Positions 26,125-36,728 of a stretch of DNA of 64,000 nucleotides are shown piece by piece; the first letter of the stretch is position 1, and every line of letters starts with the position of its first letter. Both the position numbers and the translations under genes were made by a program. The notes beneath the pieces were generated by a model. That model did not search any database. It saw only the letters and a program-made list of their open reading frames with translations, and was not told the origin of the DNA. This stretch comes from Synchiropus splendidus. Its lineage: Eukaryota; Chordata; Actinopteri; Syngnathiformes; Callionymidae. Where the stretch lies: the NCBI RefSeq assembly GCF_027744825.2, contig NC_071342.1, forward strand, positions 25,026,001-25,090,000, given 5' to 3'.

Positions 26125-28244
26125 ATGGTACAGCGCTGCGGCCCGCAGCTCCTTCTTCTGTTAGCCCTGTGCAGCGTGACTCTGAGTCTGCCCTACACGT
26201 CCATGAGGTGAGGCGGGGGTCTGCAGGAGCTTCTCCCAACTCAGAATGACATGCCGTGATCTGTTCTCCGCCGCTGTCATGATGAATGTCAGTGGAGCGC
26301 TGTGAGCTGGAGACATGCAGCTCCTGTTCTGATGGCAAATGTCATATTGTGCACATAGAGAGCCTCCGGCGAGGAACATACAGATACTTTATCTAAAGAA
26401 CCCACCTAAGATGAGTCCAGGTGTGACGGTGTGAGGACATTTTTATCCAGCTGGGAGCTCCGTTTGGGGTTGAATGGCTGATGTTCATTCCATCCACGCT
26501 CAGCATGAGTGTGTGTGTGCGTGTGTGTGTGTTGCAGACCCACCAGACACGCAGACGGACTCTTCACCAGCGGGTACAGCAAGCTCCTGGGGCAGCTGTC
26601 AGCACGGAGATACTTGGAGTCACTGATTGGGAAGCGAGTCAGGTGGGTGAGGATTCACCATGAACGTGGCAGGGACACTGGTCATGAACATCTGGTTACT
26701 CACCAATGACCACGTTCCACTCTAGAGAGCCTGGCATTGTCCAGGTCCTGGCATCAGTAGGACGCAGCCCAAAACACACATGGGGCTCCTGACATGAGGA
26801 AAATGTTCCAGAGTTTCTACATCTGAATGGAAACAATGGAGCATAGTCTGAGGAAGTGGTGGAACCTGTTTCAGACAGAAAAGAGAGCGCCCGTGTGACC
26901 CGACCTCATCACGCCTTCCTGTCTCCCTGCAGTGACGAGCTGATGGAGGAGCCGGTGAAGCGACACTCAGACGCCATTTTCACAGACAACTACAGCCGCT
27001 TCCGCAAACAGATGGCCGTCAAGAAATACCTGAACTCAGTGCTAACAGGGAAGAGAAGGTAACGCTGGTGTCACCAGAGAGAAACCACCTGAAGTGGACG
27101 CTCATTATTTAAAGCCCGCCCCTTGTGGCCCACGCCTTCAGTTGTCCAACCGACCAATCGTATTCTAGCAGTCAGCCGACTCCTGAGATTTTCATTTCTA
27201 TTCAGCCGCTCCAGGATTTTGTGACAACATGAGAGGAAATAAGAACCTTTGGAAATGAGCTCATAAAAAACTAGAGTCCGTTTTTAGCTGAAAAACATTC
27301 ATTTGACATGCGAAGAACACGCAGAGCTAATAAAGAAATGAATAAAAGCAGAAGCTAAACAAAAGCTGATGATCAAATAGGTCCATCTTGTTATATATTT
27401 TTTATTTTCGATAAAAAAATGTATCTAGTTGATGAGAGATGAATTCATCTCAATGAATCGCAGTTTAATGGTAGAAGAATATTTGCTATATGACTGAACC
27501 AAATGATGGAGCCACACATCCATGTAAACAACAACATATTGTTGATTCTGCATCAGTCTGACAACAGCACAATAAACCACCATGGTGTCTATAGTCAAGT
27601 TTTTATATCACCTGATTTCAACTCAAGCTCTTGCCATGTCTTGAGAATATTTGTATAAGAACTTCAATTTTAGCAGAATTCCATGTCCATTCAGGTTCCG
27701 TGTTGTCTGGAGAGCAAACTGTTCAATGAAATGGAATTATTGTCATCATAATTATTTGGGGTTTTTTGTAATTCCCACCAAGACGTCCTACAGATGGCGC
27801 TCCTGAGAGTTGAACTGAAGCTGCGCACAGAGCAGTTAGAAGCATGCAGATGAAGTCGCTCTTTAGTTAGCACGCTAGGTCGCATTAGCGCACAGGCCAC
27901 GTCTCCCCGCTGGGCCAGAGGAGACCGTCAGAAAACCTCGGCTCCCACCATGAGAAACAACACTTGGATGAATGGAGCCATGTTCTTCCTGAAGCTTGAC
28001 TCCAGAAGCTTCATCAGATGGGATGGGTTTCAGTCAGGTGTCCCCCTCCTCCCCCCACAGCCTAGAAGATCCTGGTGCCAGTGAGGCAGAGGAGTCGAGA
28101 GACGAGCCCAACGCCTTTCAGGAGAGCTACGATGACATCACCGTGGACCATCTCCTGAACAACTTTCAGCTGGTAGGAACACAGCGCGCGCCGTCACGTG
28201 GAACTGGCCTGACTCCAACTGCCTGTCTGTTGCAGCCACTTTGA
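26125..28244 (+). CDS. vip: Prepro-vasoactive intestinal peptide / PHI precursor
   Basis: Encodes a secreted neuropeptide precursor of 144 residues that yields two hormones acting on class B GPCRs (VPAC type). Coding exons: 26125-26207 (signal peptide, residues 1-27, with a Leu run after MVQRCGPQ), 26538-26642 (PHI), 26933-27058 (VIP), 28061-28172 and 28236-28244 (C-terminal peptide). All junctions keep phase. PHI (residues 32-58) begins [18 protein letters not shown] and is followed by the amidation/cleavage signal GKR. VIP (74-101) begins [16 protein letters not shown], is preceded by KR and followed by GKR. The 40-residue C-terminal peptide ends in FQLPL. Compared with the 170-residue human precursor, the exon for the N-terminal cryptic peptide is not visible between 26208 and 26537, and direct splicing is in phase. 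The next genes, fbxo5 and mtrf1l, match the human neighbourhood. Confidence 0.96.
26538..26642 (+). other. vip: PHI-encoding exon
   Basis: Codes for the 27-residue peptide histidine-isoleucine hormone. It starts at His after a single Arg and ends ...YLESLI before Gly-Lys-Arg, so the mature C-terminus should be an isoleucine amide. The exon is 105 nt with phase 2 on both sides, as is the VIP exon, so skipping it would keep the frame. Confidence 0.93.
26933..27058 (+). other. vip: VIP-encoding exon
   Basis: Codes for 28-residue VIP. His1, Asp3, Phe6, Thr7 and Tyr10 of the secretin family are kept, dibasic KR precedes the peptide, and Gly-Lys-Arg follows for amidation after ...NSVLT. The 126-nt exon is symmetric (phase 2/2). 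Confidence 0.95.
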
Positions 28245-28626
28245 GGCGCCAGAAGAAAGAAGCCTCCACTCATCTCCACTGAACCATCCATCCCTGAACA
28301 TCCCAAACAAAATCAGTGTATGATTCCATTTCTCCTGCCGCCGATGACGCCAGCAGCGCCACGGAGCGCTCCGCCTGAGTCCGGCTCTGATCATCGGCTT
28401 CATGGACGCTTGTGCCCAGTGCGCTTCACATTAGGTGACCCAGATGTTTGGCTGCTCAGAGCTGAAGGTCGCCCTGCGCCCGCTCTGGAACCTTCTCAAG
28501 TGACTCTACACTCCACGTAATGCATGCAGCCTCTGCTCTCCTGCCAGCCGGGGGAGAGCCAGTCTGAGTGAGGAGAGAGGGTTCCATTCCACTCCTCCAC
28601 CTGTGTTGACCACAACTGCTTTGATC

Positions 28627-28632
28627 AATAAA
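28627..28632 (+). terminator. vip: vip polyadenylation signal
   Basis: AATAAA lies 383 bp after the vip stop codon. It is the first good signal downstream and sets a 3' untranslated region of about 400 nt. Confidence 0.75.
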
Positions 28633-28794
28633 GTACATCGATCTACCCGTGTGGTGACCGTAGACGCCCACAATGTCGAGTCCATTTGCCGGCTGCTGCT
28701 CTGTGGCTGGATGTGTTGACCTGAGAGGTCGAGACGACCCTGGGAGAGTCACAGTGCTGCGCAAAGAGTCACGGGAGCGCTGCGTTTGTCAGCT

Positions 28795-28998
28795 GTGTGT
28801 GTGTGTGTGAGTGGACTTGCACAGCTGCATTTGTGGGGACCAATTCTTGCTGGTCAAAATAACCGAGTGGGTCTCAGTCTGGTTCAGGTGAGCCATGTGT
28901 TTAGGGGGAGAGGCTGGGGAAAGGGTGATGGCCAGGGGAGGAGGTGCCCACAGGGATGGGAGACAAAGGTGCGTGTGTGTGTGTGTGTCTGAGAGGCA
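28795..28998 (-). mobile_element. CA/GT-flanked inverted-repeat element, copy 1
   Basis: On the minus strand it reads CA tract, CACCTTTGTCTCCCATCCC, a core with CCCTTTCCCCAGCCTCTCCC, ACATGGCTCACCTGAACCAG, then GGTCCCCACAAATGCAG and another CA tract. The two ends are imperfect inverted repeats around TTGTGGGGACC. Related copies lie at 36.7, 37.0, 46.3 and 58.4 kb. It is non-coding. Confidence 0.7.
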
Positions 28999-28999
28999 T

Positions 29000-30200
29000 T
29001 AGTGATTGGAGTGGAGAGGCTTCTCTCATTAACTCTCATCATGGCGGATCTTAATGGAGCAAACAGAGTAAAAATAGACACAGAGACCTGGACGCTGCCT
29101 TTTAACAGGGATTGCTTGTGAGTGGCTCTGAACCAGGTCTGCTTCACCGTGACGTGGTTACTTGTCTCTGAAGACATTCAAGTTGAAATGTCCTCCACAA
29201 ATACGGATGACAGTGGCTGCCAGCGAGTTCCACTTCCTGTTTGTGCGCCGCCTCAGGAGCCCCCCTGCCGGAGCTGGAGAGACGTGCGCGTGTGTGTGAG
29301 AGAGAGAGACGATGGTTGTTTTCCCCTCCAACACTTCACTCGGCGACTCAGACTTCCCATCTCCCACACAGTAACAAGCATGGGATGGTGGGAGCAGGAG
29401 CGGCGCGCGGGTGAAGCCGACCCTGGCTGGCATGCGTCATCTGCGGCGGCCTGTAAATGTCAGAGGTAAAGCCGGAGCGTCAGAGGCCTCGCACCCGCCT
29501 GCTGCCTCCTCACTCTCTGACGAAGTCTGGTTCCAGCAGAGGTTTGACTGAAGGCTGTTCTCTCTCATAAGTCGCCTCCCAAGCTCCTGGCCCCGCTGTG
29601 AAGGCTTCACGCCTGGAGACTGGTGACTTCATTCAGGACACAGTCATCACTGGCCGAGTCTTAGAAGGAATCCGAATCTACTGGGACTGGGACACCCTCC
29701 TCAAAGAAACTCCTCAACACGGAAAAACCCTCAGTGTTTGCTCTCAGATTCACACTGTGTCATGGACAATAGAGGAGGAGAAGAGGCTCCGCTCGGACGC
29801 CGTGTCTCCAACCTCCCGCAGGCTCTGGGAGAGGCGCTGCTGGAGGCCTCGCTGATAGGGGGCTCCGCCAGGCGGCGGTAGGCAGACAGCTCAGCCCGTC
29901 TCTTCACCCGAGGGTCAGATGACAGCACAGCTAAGTGGATGGTTGACCTCCGTCCTCGGGTGTCCCGGGCCTATGAACAGCCTGATGCTGGAAAGTGGTG
30001 TTCGTGATGGACAAACCGTGACTCCAAGTCCAACAACCGAGCACCGCGGATTCAGAGCACCTCCCTCCAGGTCTCACTGTCGCCCCGCAGTGGAACCAGA
30101 GGAGCCATGATGAAGAGGGGCGAAGGAGGTGGAGTGGGCCGACTAAAGAATCAACACAGCGCCATCTTGTGGCCCAGGCGCTTCCGCTTCTGTCGAGTGA
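29000..30200. other. Intergenic interval between vip and the L1-like fragment
   Basis: I see no gene. The sequence is moderately GC-rich and has scattered short reading frames without recognisable protein similarity. Confidence 0.5.
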
Positions 30201-30209
30201 GTGGAAAGG

Positions 30210-31632
30210 CTTTCAGGATTTGGAAAGTGGGAATTCACTCAGAATTCAAGTGCTATCAAGTTTTGAATATATCAGAATCCATTTAGTATAACCATTATAG
30301 AGTTTGAAATAAGACCATTGATGAAAACGATGCCAATAAGGAAGATCAAAGTGGCTTGATTCAAGGAAGACAGACCCAAGATCATATTAGACCCACTCTC
30401 CATATTGCACATCATATCAATAAAAAACATTCAAATGCATCACTTGTTAGCTTAGACGCTGAAAAGGCATTTGAGTCAGTCGAGTCAGATGGAGAGATTT
30501 GGTTTTAACAAGCAATTTATGAACGGTCTTAAATCATTACACAGTCATCCTACAGCAAGACTAAGAATAAAGGGACACATGCCTGAGAGGTTGGTGCTGT
30601 CCAGGGTTGCTGCCTCAGTCCCTCTCTCTCTCTGCACTTCTCATAGAAGCATTGGCACAAACAATTAGGGAAGCTAAAGCGGAGCTAGAAGGTGTTGAGT
30701 TTGGCACAGAAAAACACATCATCGCCTTGTTTGCCGATGATATTATGGTATATCTCCTAAACCCTCGTTCAACCTTCGCTAAACTCATGGATATTCTACA
30801 ACGATTTGGCGTCTCATCTGGATTCAAACTCAATACTCCCAAAACACCAATCCTCTCATTCAACCATGCGCCAAGTGAAACACTAGAACAGTGCTATAAA
30901 GTAAAGTGGGACTCAAAGATGATCAAATACCTCGGCATATTTTTGACACATAATTGGAATCAGCTATTCAAAGCAAATTATAATGATATGAAGCAAAAAA
31001 AAATCAACTTTTTTAGATTGGTCTACACTGGTGATGGACTTTAGTACAAGAATTGAAGTCATTCAAAGGAATCTTTTACCAAGACTATTGTTCCTCTTTT
31101 TATCACTTATCAGTTCAGATCATTTCACTTCTCCTCATGGAACAAGATGATATCCAGATTTATATGGTCGGGAACTAAGCCAAGGATCAAATTAAGAACA
31201 AGACAACTTGAAAAAGACAAGGGTGGATTGGCAGTAGCAAATCTTAAAGAATACTTCTGTGCTGCTCAACTAAGATGCACTGTACAGTGGTGCTCCCCGA
31301 TTATGATGCAAAATGGAAAAGACAGAGTCAAACTTGTGCACTTGGAAACTATGTTGGTGGAAAGAAGGCTGACGGAAGAAACACGAGAGAGCAACATATT
31401 AAAAGAAACATTTAAAATATGGCGACATGTGACTAGAAAGTATCATTTGGATGATGACTGCAAACTTTTCATCTGGCCATCCTCAAATTCAAAATCGATT
31501 CCAGCAAAACTAGACAGCACATTTGATAACTGGAGACATAAAGGGGTTACGGCAATTTGTCAATTAGTCGAGGGTAACAACTTTACAACTGTACTTAAAT
31601 TAAAATCGGAAAAATAAACAGTAAAAAAAAAC
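30210..31632 (+). mobile_element. 5'-truncated, broken L1-like non-LTR retrotransposon
   Basis: Pieces of one reverse transcriptase occur in order on the plus strand but in changing frames: LDAEKAFESV near 30,452-30,481; FGFNKQFMNGLKSLHSHP near 30,500; the catalytic FADD box within ALFADDIMVYL at about 30,728-30,760; and IKYLGIFLTHNW near 30,920-30,960. A post-RT segment follows (FIWSGTKPRIKL near 31,155). Frameshifts and stops separate the parts, so no full protein can be made. The 3' end has AATAAA motifs and an A-run (31623-31631), as for an L1-type insertion. Upstream endonuclease and ORF1 are missing. The subclass (L1 versus Tx1) is not settled. Confidence 0.85.
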
Positions 31633-31924
31633 CTATGCCAATAAAGCCATTCATTCGATATGAATCATTTTCAAGGCCATTTTAGGCTTCAAATCAAAAT
31701 ATTCTAAAATATTCTTTGCCTGTGACCGTGATCATTTGGAAGCCAAACAACTGCCCTGGTCCTGGAGGAGCTGTGACCGGGACCCGGGGCTGTTTGTTGG
31801 TGGACCTGGGCTCATCAGCAAAAGACTTATTCTGCCTCTTTGTCACAATCGAAGCGGTCATGTGACCCCACAGTGGTCCGCACGCGCACCAGGCAGTGAC
31901 GACACTGGAATGTAAAACTTTACG

Positions 31925-31930
31925 TTTATT
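31925..31930 (-). terminator. fbxo5: fbxo5 polyadenylation signal
   Basis: TTTATT on the plus strand is AATAAA on the minus strand, 216 bp after the fbxo5 stop codon. Confidence 0.7.
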
Positions 31931-32145
31931 CAGGGGAACACCGTGTGCATGAAACAGAGCTCTATAAAACATATGTACAATCCATTTAAAAGCGACATGC
32001 AGCATATTTACACGTTCATAAAAACAAAACTTCACATTGTGTTTTTTGGCATCATGATCGCGGGACACCGACGGCGCGCTCGGTCCCGGGAAGATTGTCC
32101 GGGTGCTAAAGTGCTCACCAGTTTGTGCGACCCAACATTTTTTTG

Positions 32146-33630
32146 CTACAACCGTCTGAGGTTTCTTTTGCTGCGGGCACTGCCGGGCAGGATGGGGGTG
32201 CTGCCGGAGCTCAAGGCGCAGGTCCGAGGCTGGACCACTCGGCAGGCAGTGGAGCCGTGGTAGGAGCCCAGGCAGCGGGTGCAGAAGTCGAAGAGGCAGC
32301 TCTGGCGTGTGCATGTGGCCCGCTGGACCTCAGGGTAGTGAGTGGCTGGAGACCGGCAGTGTTTGCATGAGCGCAGGGACTCGTGGGTCTTCAGGCCGCT
32401 GCTGGCCTGGGAACACACAACACAGGGCTCGTGAGCGTCATGAGCAGGTGCTACAGTGCCACCGCAGAGGTCACATGGCGCAGCAGCACTCACCTTCAGG
32501 AAGTCTTTGAAATGCGAGGCCTGCGAGGCTCTGTGGACGCTGTTGATGGGGGTGGATGAAGAAGGTGGTTTTGGGGTGCTGGCCAGACGCTGCATGCAGG
32601 ACAGCACCACCCGGGTCTCGGCCACGTCCCGCGTCAGCTCGCTCCTCCTCAGGGAGTTGGTGGACTCCTGACAAAGACACGGCCACAGGTCAGTGCTGCA
32701 CTGGAGTCAGCGCAGGTGAGGAGACTCCTGGGTCGATCCTCCTCACCTGAAGCTCCCGTTCCGCCTTCTTGCATCTTCTGAGTGCTGCAGCGTCTTCACA
32801 GATGATCTGCCTCCAGGTCCGGCTCACCTTCTTACAGCTGTGAGCAGACAGCAGGTGCATAAGTAGGAGTCTTCCTTCCTGCCGTATCAGGCATTCGTCC
32901 TCAAATGAACTCACCTGATGAGATCCATCTCCCCCAGCAGGGCCAGGATCTTGGTCAGGATGACCCTCATGTTCCTGTACAGCAGTGACTGAAATACGTC
33001 GACAAACTCCTGGCCCATGTGACCACCGATGACCCGATCCAAGAGGTGACGTTCGGCCTCTTCTGAGACGACGCTCCAGTCATACCTGAGAAGATTGGTC
33101 TTCGTGAGGCATATATTTAAAAGCATGCTTCTTCTCTACAAACAGCAGAATCAACCTGGCAGGCACCGAATCCAATACCTTTTGGTCCTGGCGTAGCTCG
33201 TGGCCAGCCGCTCGCAGACAGCTTGCTGAAAGTCCTGTATGGGCAATTTGGGCCGGTGCTCCAAACAACGGGTGTCTATAGGGGATGCCTTCTCTGTATG
33301 AGAAACGTGACCCAAAATGAAAGTTTTGGATCTTCTCCGCTCTCCGTCCTCCTCCCTTGTCAAGTCCTCCAACTGGCTGTTGTGCAAGCTAAAGATCCCA
33401 CTGTCCTCAAAGGAGTCCTCCCATGTCAGCTCATGCTCCTTGTTTGTGCTGTTCTCCTTCCCTGGCACCGTCTTGGTGTTTGGGAACAGCGACCTGACCG
33501 CTTGGCGGGGTGGACAACTTGGTTTGGGGGCCAGGGGTCCCTGTACGGGAGAAGGTTTGATCTGAACCTCCTTGGCCTCTGCACTGGAGTGTTTCCTGAG
33601 TCTGGCAGCATCACAGCAGGGGGACTTCAT
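32146..33630 (-). CDS. fbxo5: F-box only protein 5 / early mitotic inhibitor 1 (Emi1)
   Basis: Nuclear inhibitor of the APC/C that blocks substrate and E2-dependent chain building through S and G2 and is destroyed by SCF-betaTrCP at mitosis. Coding exons: 33630-33179, 33085-32915, 32837-32747, 32667-32494, 32406-32146; 382 residues, human form 447. Features: a betaTrCP phosphodegron DSGIFS at residues 76-81; an F-box-like segment in exon 2 (about 160-207, VILTKILALLGEMDLI); a zinc-binding region with ligands C310, C313, C328, C333, C338, C341, H346 and C351; and the C-terminal NLRRL with the Leu-Arg tail known to contact APC/C. The start MKSPCC aligns with the internal human start MKCDFN. The frame stays open upstream to the acceptor at 33678, but no upstream ATG is seen there. 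The gene is transcribed divergently from mtrf1l. Confidence 0.95.
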
Positions 33631-33677
33631 GGCGGCGTCACTACAGTCCTGCAAGCACCTGCGGTCGTGGCAGTTTT
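33631..33677 (-). other. fbxo5: 5' untranslated part of fbxo5 exon 2
   Basis: A good acceptor (polypyrimidine then CTTCTGCAG) ends at 33678. The 47 bases from there to the chosen ATG are in an open frame without Met and are read as leader. Confidence 0.6.
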
Positions 33678-34815
33678 CTGCAGAAGAGAAAAGAGCCCAG
33701 CGTTAATATGACACCAGCTTTGAAATGTGCATGGATGGCCATTGTGAAAACACATCCAAGAAACTCTGACAAAGAGTTTGGTTCCCATACAGTCGAATGA
33801 CAAGGAACCACGGGGGAACTGGAACAAAGTTGGACCTTTGTGTTCCAGCAGCGTCACACACAAATGTGTGATGAAGGTTGTTTGGCGTCACTTTTGACGT
33901 TCTGTTCCATGAAGTGCAGTTGGATGAAAAACTCCAGAAGTCACCCGGTTGGTGAGATCCTCCGAGCAACCTGCGCCTCCAAACTCCTCTTCCTTCACCA
34001 GCTGCATTCAGTCTATCCAAACACACACCGGTGAGGCAAATGTGGTGCTGACAGATATTGGGATTATTCCTAAATCATTTCCCAGACGTGCCAGAGTCTG
34101 CTACAAGCGACTGCCACTGCTTTACACTCCGACTCCATGTCAAACTAACCGAGGTAACATTAGTCCTGTCGTTGTTGGAGATGAAAAGGGCTGAGGTCAT
34201 ATTCTGGGGTTTTTTTTTGTAAGAAAGAAGCATGTCCCGCGCTGCTAACAGCTCATGGTACTCGCAGCAAAGTCTGCGAAAAACACCACTAAAGCAAGCA
34301 TCCGAAAACATGGTCACAAACTCCCTCTAACAACGAAGTGGTTGCGCTCACTACATCACGATTGAACGTTTCAACTTTACATCGAGGGGATCCGCCATTT
34401 TCCTGTCCATGGAAATCGCTTTTGGCGCGATGGCGAGTTGGCGGAAAACCCGTCCGATAATGAAAACAGCAGCAGACACAGAGCCGACATTAGACGACAA
34501 GACTGACGAACTATTTATTTGTTGTTTAGAATCACGATGCACAAGATGGTGCTTTCATCATTTTGAAGAACTTCACCGCCAAACACCCCCCTCACACACA
34601 CTTCCCGGGTCTTTTCGGCGACACCATGAACACAAACAAAACCACGTATTATTACCACTAACCGCAGTATTTCATGACTGGACCACAGGTTAGTGCTATT
34701 AGACACGCTGTGCCAGAGGGCAGCGCCACTGAAAACAACATGAATGCTGCAAAGCACAGTAGCGAGTCTGGGTGCAAAAACAACCGCACGGCTGCTGAAT
34801 GGACGCGCATATTAC

Positions 34816-35025
34816 CTGACGTTTCCCGACCCTCGCAGAAGAGAAGAAGACCCACGGGCTTTCCACTTTAGCCGCTGAAAGACTGCAGCGGGTCAGACCG
34901 TCTTTAAATGATCCGCGGACGAAACTGCACTCGATTTGGGCTCCAGTTTGAAATCGGTGGGCAAATGGCGGAAACCAATCAGAACACAGCGACGATGTGC
35001 CCCTTTAAAACGTCAACCAATGGGC
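34816..35025 (-). promoter_or_regulatory. fbxo5: fbxo5 first (non-coding) exon and cell-cycle-type promoter
   Basis: A strong donor on the minus strand (CGTCAG|GTAATA) ends a candidate exon at 34816; no ATG lies between it and about 34,920. Above it are an E2F-like site within AATGGCGGAAACC (34964-34974), CCAAT boxes at 34975-34979 and 35017-35021, and TTTGAA/TTTAAA cell-cycle-homology-like motifs. Emi1 is a known E2F target. Two further E2F-like motifs, TTTTGGCGCG (34420-34429) and TTGGCGGAAAA (34438-34448), lie downstream and could mark a second start. Start site is inferred. Confidence 0.5.
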
Positions 35026-35099
35026 GCAGAGGAAATATGTCGACGTCATCACGGGCGTGCTGTGTCCGGTTGGTTTTTGTCTTCCGATGGGAAACACGA

Positions 35100-35889
35100 A
35101 CGTTCATAAACGCGCCACTTTAGTTCTATGTGATTGTCATAAAAGACAGAATATTGAGTGATTGCTGATGGACCAGGCAGGCAGGCGCTTCACGGCATAT
35201 GTCATAGCTTGAGTGTGGCTTCAACGGGGACACACTTGAGGTAAATCATGTGTTGACATTTTCAGTGCAACGGGCCCAGAAACCACATTAGCACAAGCTA
35301 TGATGCTAAGATGAGAGGCCATTCGTGGCATTCACTAGAAGACGGGATTCATATGTCTGAGTGGAGCGACGTGTAAACACCGACACGACAGTGACTTGTT
35401 TACAAAGGGCCCACACCCTCGTGTAGAATGTGTGTGTGTGTGGGGGGGATTTTCCCACTGAAACTGGAATGGGGGGCGTCGCGCGCACTGGTATTGGTCT
35501 CAACATTTATCTGTTTCGACCGCCGTGCACTGCAGATATACGCTGTGTAATGTAATAGGGTTTTGAACCTTTCAGGTACCGGTAGTGAATGACGTCACAT
35601 ACAGGTCTGTTGTTGTACTGACTGTTGTTGGAATACCTGACTGAGTAAAGACGTATTCAAAACGGAGCCTGGTGTTCAAGACTCATCAATGTTACAGGCT
35701 GGGTGCACATCTGCACATATGCACACTGCAAATAATCGTCATACCTCTTTTGTACTTTTTTTTTTTTTTACTTTTGTTGAATAGATGCCGCAGGTATTGT
35801 CAAAAAACAGATCAATCGAATCCGAAAGGTTAAATTCAAATTATTTCCAAAGCGTTTTGTGGCAATAGCCAAACAAAAAGAAACGTCGA
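35100..35889. other. Intergenic interval between fbxo5 and mtrf1l
   Basis: No gene seen. It contains a short TG tract ending in a G run (about 35,429-35,448) and a T run (about 35,757-35,769). Confidence 0.5.
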
Positions 35890-36072
35890 ATGTTTCTTGA
35901 GGCGGAATTAAATAACCAAAAGTGTTCCCCTGCTACACTTCCGGAAAGAACTGCACATGCGCGTTATGTCAACATGTCGGCGTCCTTCAGGACGGTGGTG
36001 CTTCTGTCAAGTTCGTTGTTGTTGTTGTTGTTCATCGCAAACATTAATATTGATGAGGAACGTGAGGGTTAA
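35890..36072 (+). other. In-frame upstream ORF before mtrf1l with a hydrophobic segment
   Basis: An ATG at 35890 opens a 60-codon frame. A second ATG at 35974 has a better context and encodes 32 residues with a Leu/Ser hydrophobic stretch (VVLLSSSLLLLLFIANI). The frame ends at TAA 36070-36072 and is exactly in frame with the mtrf1l ATG at 36145, with no other stop between. It may be an upstream ORF in the leader, a small membrane peptide, or chance. I do not recognise the peptide. Confidence 0.35.
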
Positions 36073-36144
36073 AAGGCGCATATTGTTCCGAGGTTTGGCG
36101 CAGCAGTGCTGCAGAATGTGTCTTTAGTTGCTTCCGTGTTCTGG

Positions 36145-36691
36145 ATGGCTCGCAGCAGCGTGGTGCGGTTCCTGGTGTCGGCCGCTCGGACCACGGCAGC
36201 AGCTGGAGGCGCCGCGTGCCTCGGCACTGGCCTCGGATACAGGCGAACTCTTCGAACTGCTGCGCGGCTGATGGTCGCCAAGCTGCTATCAGCCGAGGAG
36301 CTGTTTGCCAAGAAGTCATTCCAGGACTTCCTGTCGAACACAGAGAAGCAATACAGGCACGCGCTGGACGCTATTAACAGCGATGATCACGAGCGCGATC
36401 TGAGGGACCAGAGGGCCCTGGTGTCCCGCCTGGCTCCGCTAATGCAGGTGATCCACGAGCTGCACATCAAACACCAGGAGGTGACAGAGACAGAGGCGCT
36501 CCTGAAAGGTGAGGATCTGGTGGGGCTTGATCTAGAGATAGCGAGTGTGAGATATGCATGGTAATGGCCCTGCCAATCCCAGAGGAAGACCCTGCTCTGA
36601 GGGAACTGGCTGAGCTGGAAAAACAAAGCTGCTTACAAGACATCAAGGCTCTGAGACAAACGGTATGCATTCACTGCTCTATTCGTTCATT

Positions 36692-36728
<37 letters not shown>

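Noticed and set aside
31694..32314. Open frame of 206 codons on the minus strand
   Set aside because: It overlaps the last fbxo5 exon in another frame and extends through its 3' untranslated region; chance frame.
33703..34026. Possible extra coding exon upstream of fbxo5 exon 2 (107-codon frame, minus strand)
   Set aside because: It shows no resemblance to Emi1 N-termini and lacks a donor in the phase required by the exon at 33677.
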